A DNA stretch of 6,932 nucleotides. It comes from Campylobacteraceae bacterium (GTDB taxonomy: Bacteria; Campylobacterota; Campylobacteria; Campylobacterales; Sulfurospirillaceae). The notes under the pieces are model-generated. The model had not been told where the DNA came from, did no database searches, and worked only from the letters and a program-made list of their open reading frames with translations. The stretch's first letter is position 1; each line of letters starts with the position of its first letter. The translations under genes and the position numbers were made by a program. Positions 5,950-6,932 of the stretch are shown one piece after another. The DNA lies in the NCBI GenBank assembly GCA_027011025.1, contig JALVAU010000325.1:1-6932 (forward strand). Direction: 5' to 3'.

Positions 5950-6932
5950 ATGTATAGCTTCAATAGATTTTTTACTGAGGCTAAAAAATATAAAAAAGAG
6001 CTGATATTTGCAAATATATTGGCTCTATTTGCTGTTGTGCTCAGTACACCGGCTCCTCTCATTATGCCAGTTCTTGTGGACGAAGTTTTACTTAAGAAAC
6101 CTGGAGTCATCACAAATACGATAGATTCTTTTTTTGGACATCCTTCAAAAGCCTATGTTTATGTAGGTATTATGCTTTTTTTGATCATTGTATTGCGAGC
6201 AGTATATTTTGTGTTTAACTACTATCAAACCAAACTTTTTACAATAGTTTCAAAAAATATCTCTTTTAAACTCAGAGAAGATTTGCTAAATCACTTGAGT
6301 AAAGTTGCTATAAATGAGCTAGAGTTTTTTGGCTCTGGCAAAAGTGCTTCATTAATAGTTGTAGATGTTGATACTATAGAAAACTTTTTAGGATCATTTG
6401 TAAGTCGTCTTATTATATCTGTCTTGACTATTATAGGAGTAGGTATTGTTCTTTTGATGATTCATTGGCAGTTGGCACTTTTTATATTGACTTTAAATCC
6501 ATTTGTGGTGGTTTTAACAACTAAAATAGCCAAAAGAGTTTCTGTTTTGAAGAAAAATCAGAACAAGGCTTTTGAGATGTTTCAAGAGTCTTTAAGTGAG
6601 ACTTTGGAGCTTTTCTCTCAAATTAGAGCGGCAAATCAGGATAAAAATTTCTTTTCAAAAGTTATAAGAAGTGCAAAAGAGATAAGAGAGAGGTCTATAG
6701 AGTTCACATATAAAAGTGATGCGGCAAATAGACTCTCTTTTTTGGTTTTTCTGTCTGGATTTGAAATCTTTAGAGCAGCTAGTATATTGGTTGTTGCTTA
6801 TTCTGATTTGACTATAGGATTGATGTTTGGGATTTTTGGATACCTTTGGGTAATGATGACACCTATTCAGGATATTTTGAACATCCAATATGCATATCAT
6901 AATGCAAAAAAATCTCTCGGAAGGATAAATTC
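5950..6932 (+). CDS. ABC exporter (type I/MsbA-like fold), transmembrane domain; truncated by window edge
   Basis: The frame from ATG 5950 stays open to the edge (327 complete codons). It encodes the six-helix membrane domain of an ABC exporter of the MsbA/Sav1866/drug-exporter class (ABC_membrane fold), which moves substrates out of the cytoplasm using ATP. Visible in order are an elbow helix (1-16), TM1 (about 18-40), TM2 (about 69-91), TM3 and TM4 (about 150-190), and TM5 and TM6 (about 262-306). The family block after TM2 is SFKLREDLLNHL...LEFFGSGKSASLIVVDVDTIENF (105-146). The block SETLELFSQIRAANQ (216-230) is the usual stretch before TM5. The nucleotide-binding domain with Walker A, signature and Walker B motifs should lie just beyond the window, so it cannot be confirmed here. 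Such proteins usually total about 570-600 residues and act as homo- or heterodimers. The substrate cannot be inferred. Confidence 0.9.
   Translation, partial: MYSFNRFFTEAKKYKKELIFANILALFAVVLSTPAPLIMPVLVDEVLLKKPGVITNTIDSFFGHPSKAYVYVGIMLFLIIVLRAVYFVFNYYQTKLFTIVSKNISFKLREDLLNHLSKVAINELEFFGSGKSASLIVVDVDTIENFLGSFVSRLIISVLTIIGVGIVLLMIHWQLALFILTLNPFVVVLTTKIAKRVSVLKKNQNKAFEMFQESLSETLELFSQIRAANQDKNFFSKVIRSAKEIRERSIEFTYKSDAANRLSFLVFLSGFEIFRAASILVVAYSDLTIGLMFGIFGYLWVMMTPIQDILNIQYAYHNAKKSLGRIN

Noticed and set aside
5925..6900. Minus-strand open frames at 5925-6113 and 6655-6900
   Set aside because: They are antisense to the ABC exporter membrane domain, which is open over the full length and matches its family.
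1..6932. Mobile element, CRISPR array, toxin-antitoxin, defence system or RNA gene
   Set aside because: All but short gaps are covered by recognised housekeeping genes. No transposase, long terminal repeats, spacer-repeat pattern, tRNA-like or rRNA-like sequence was seen on either strand.

Overview
The window is AT-rich, gene-dense bacterial chromosome that reads as core genome of a Campylobacterota (epsilonproteobacterial) species. The support is the protein style (FliL, FtsY, RNase Y and a 5-formyl-THF cyclo-ligase with the GFGKGMYDR signature), heavy use of AGA/ATA codons, and gene order. From memory, Campylobacter jejuni carries the same block (thioredoxin-like lipoprotein, ftsY and radA on one strand; 5-FTHF cyclo-ligase and rny on the other) and both Campylobacter and Helicobacter have fliL next to acpS. 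A free-living relative such as Sulfurimonas or Sulfuricurvum is my best guess, but the genus cannot be fixed from the sequence alone.

Layout. Two transcription units diverge from a 76-bp spacer (3718-3793). Leftward (minus strand): a TlpA-like thioredoxin lipoprotein (GTG start), ftsY (SRP receptor) and radA (recombination/repair ATPase), joined by 4-bp and 14-bp overlaps. A 182-bp gap (746-927) follows, then fliL (flagellar stator-associated protein) and acpS (holo-ACP synthase, cut by the left edge), again with a 4-bp overlap. Rightward (plus strand): 5-formyltetrahydrofolate cyclo-ligase and rny (RNase Y) with a 4-bp overlap, then after 27 bp the transmembrane half of an ABC exporter cut by the right edge. 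No gene-free stretch exceeds 182 bp.

How the genes work together. The units mix housekeeping functions: membrane targeting of proteins (FtsY), envelope thiol redox (TlpA-like), DNA repair (RadA), one-carbon metabolism (5-FCL), RNA decay at the membrane (RNase Y), lipid synthesis (AcpS) and motility (FliL). The tight overlaps imply translational coupling, but no shared pathway is evident.

I see no mobile element, CRISPR array, RNA gene, pseudogene or unknown multi-gene system. The most interesting details are regulatory: overlapping divergent -10 elements plus a perfect palindrome in the 76-bp spacer, and small repeats in the radA-fliL gap. These are low to moderate interest and need comparative checking.
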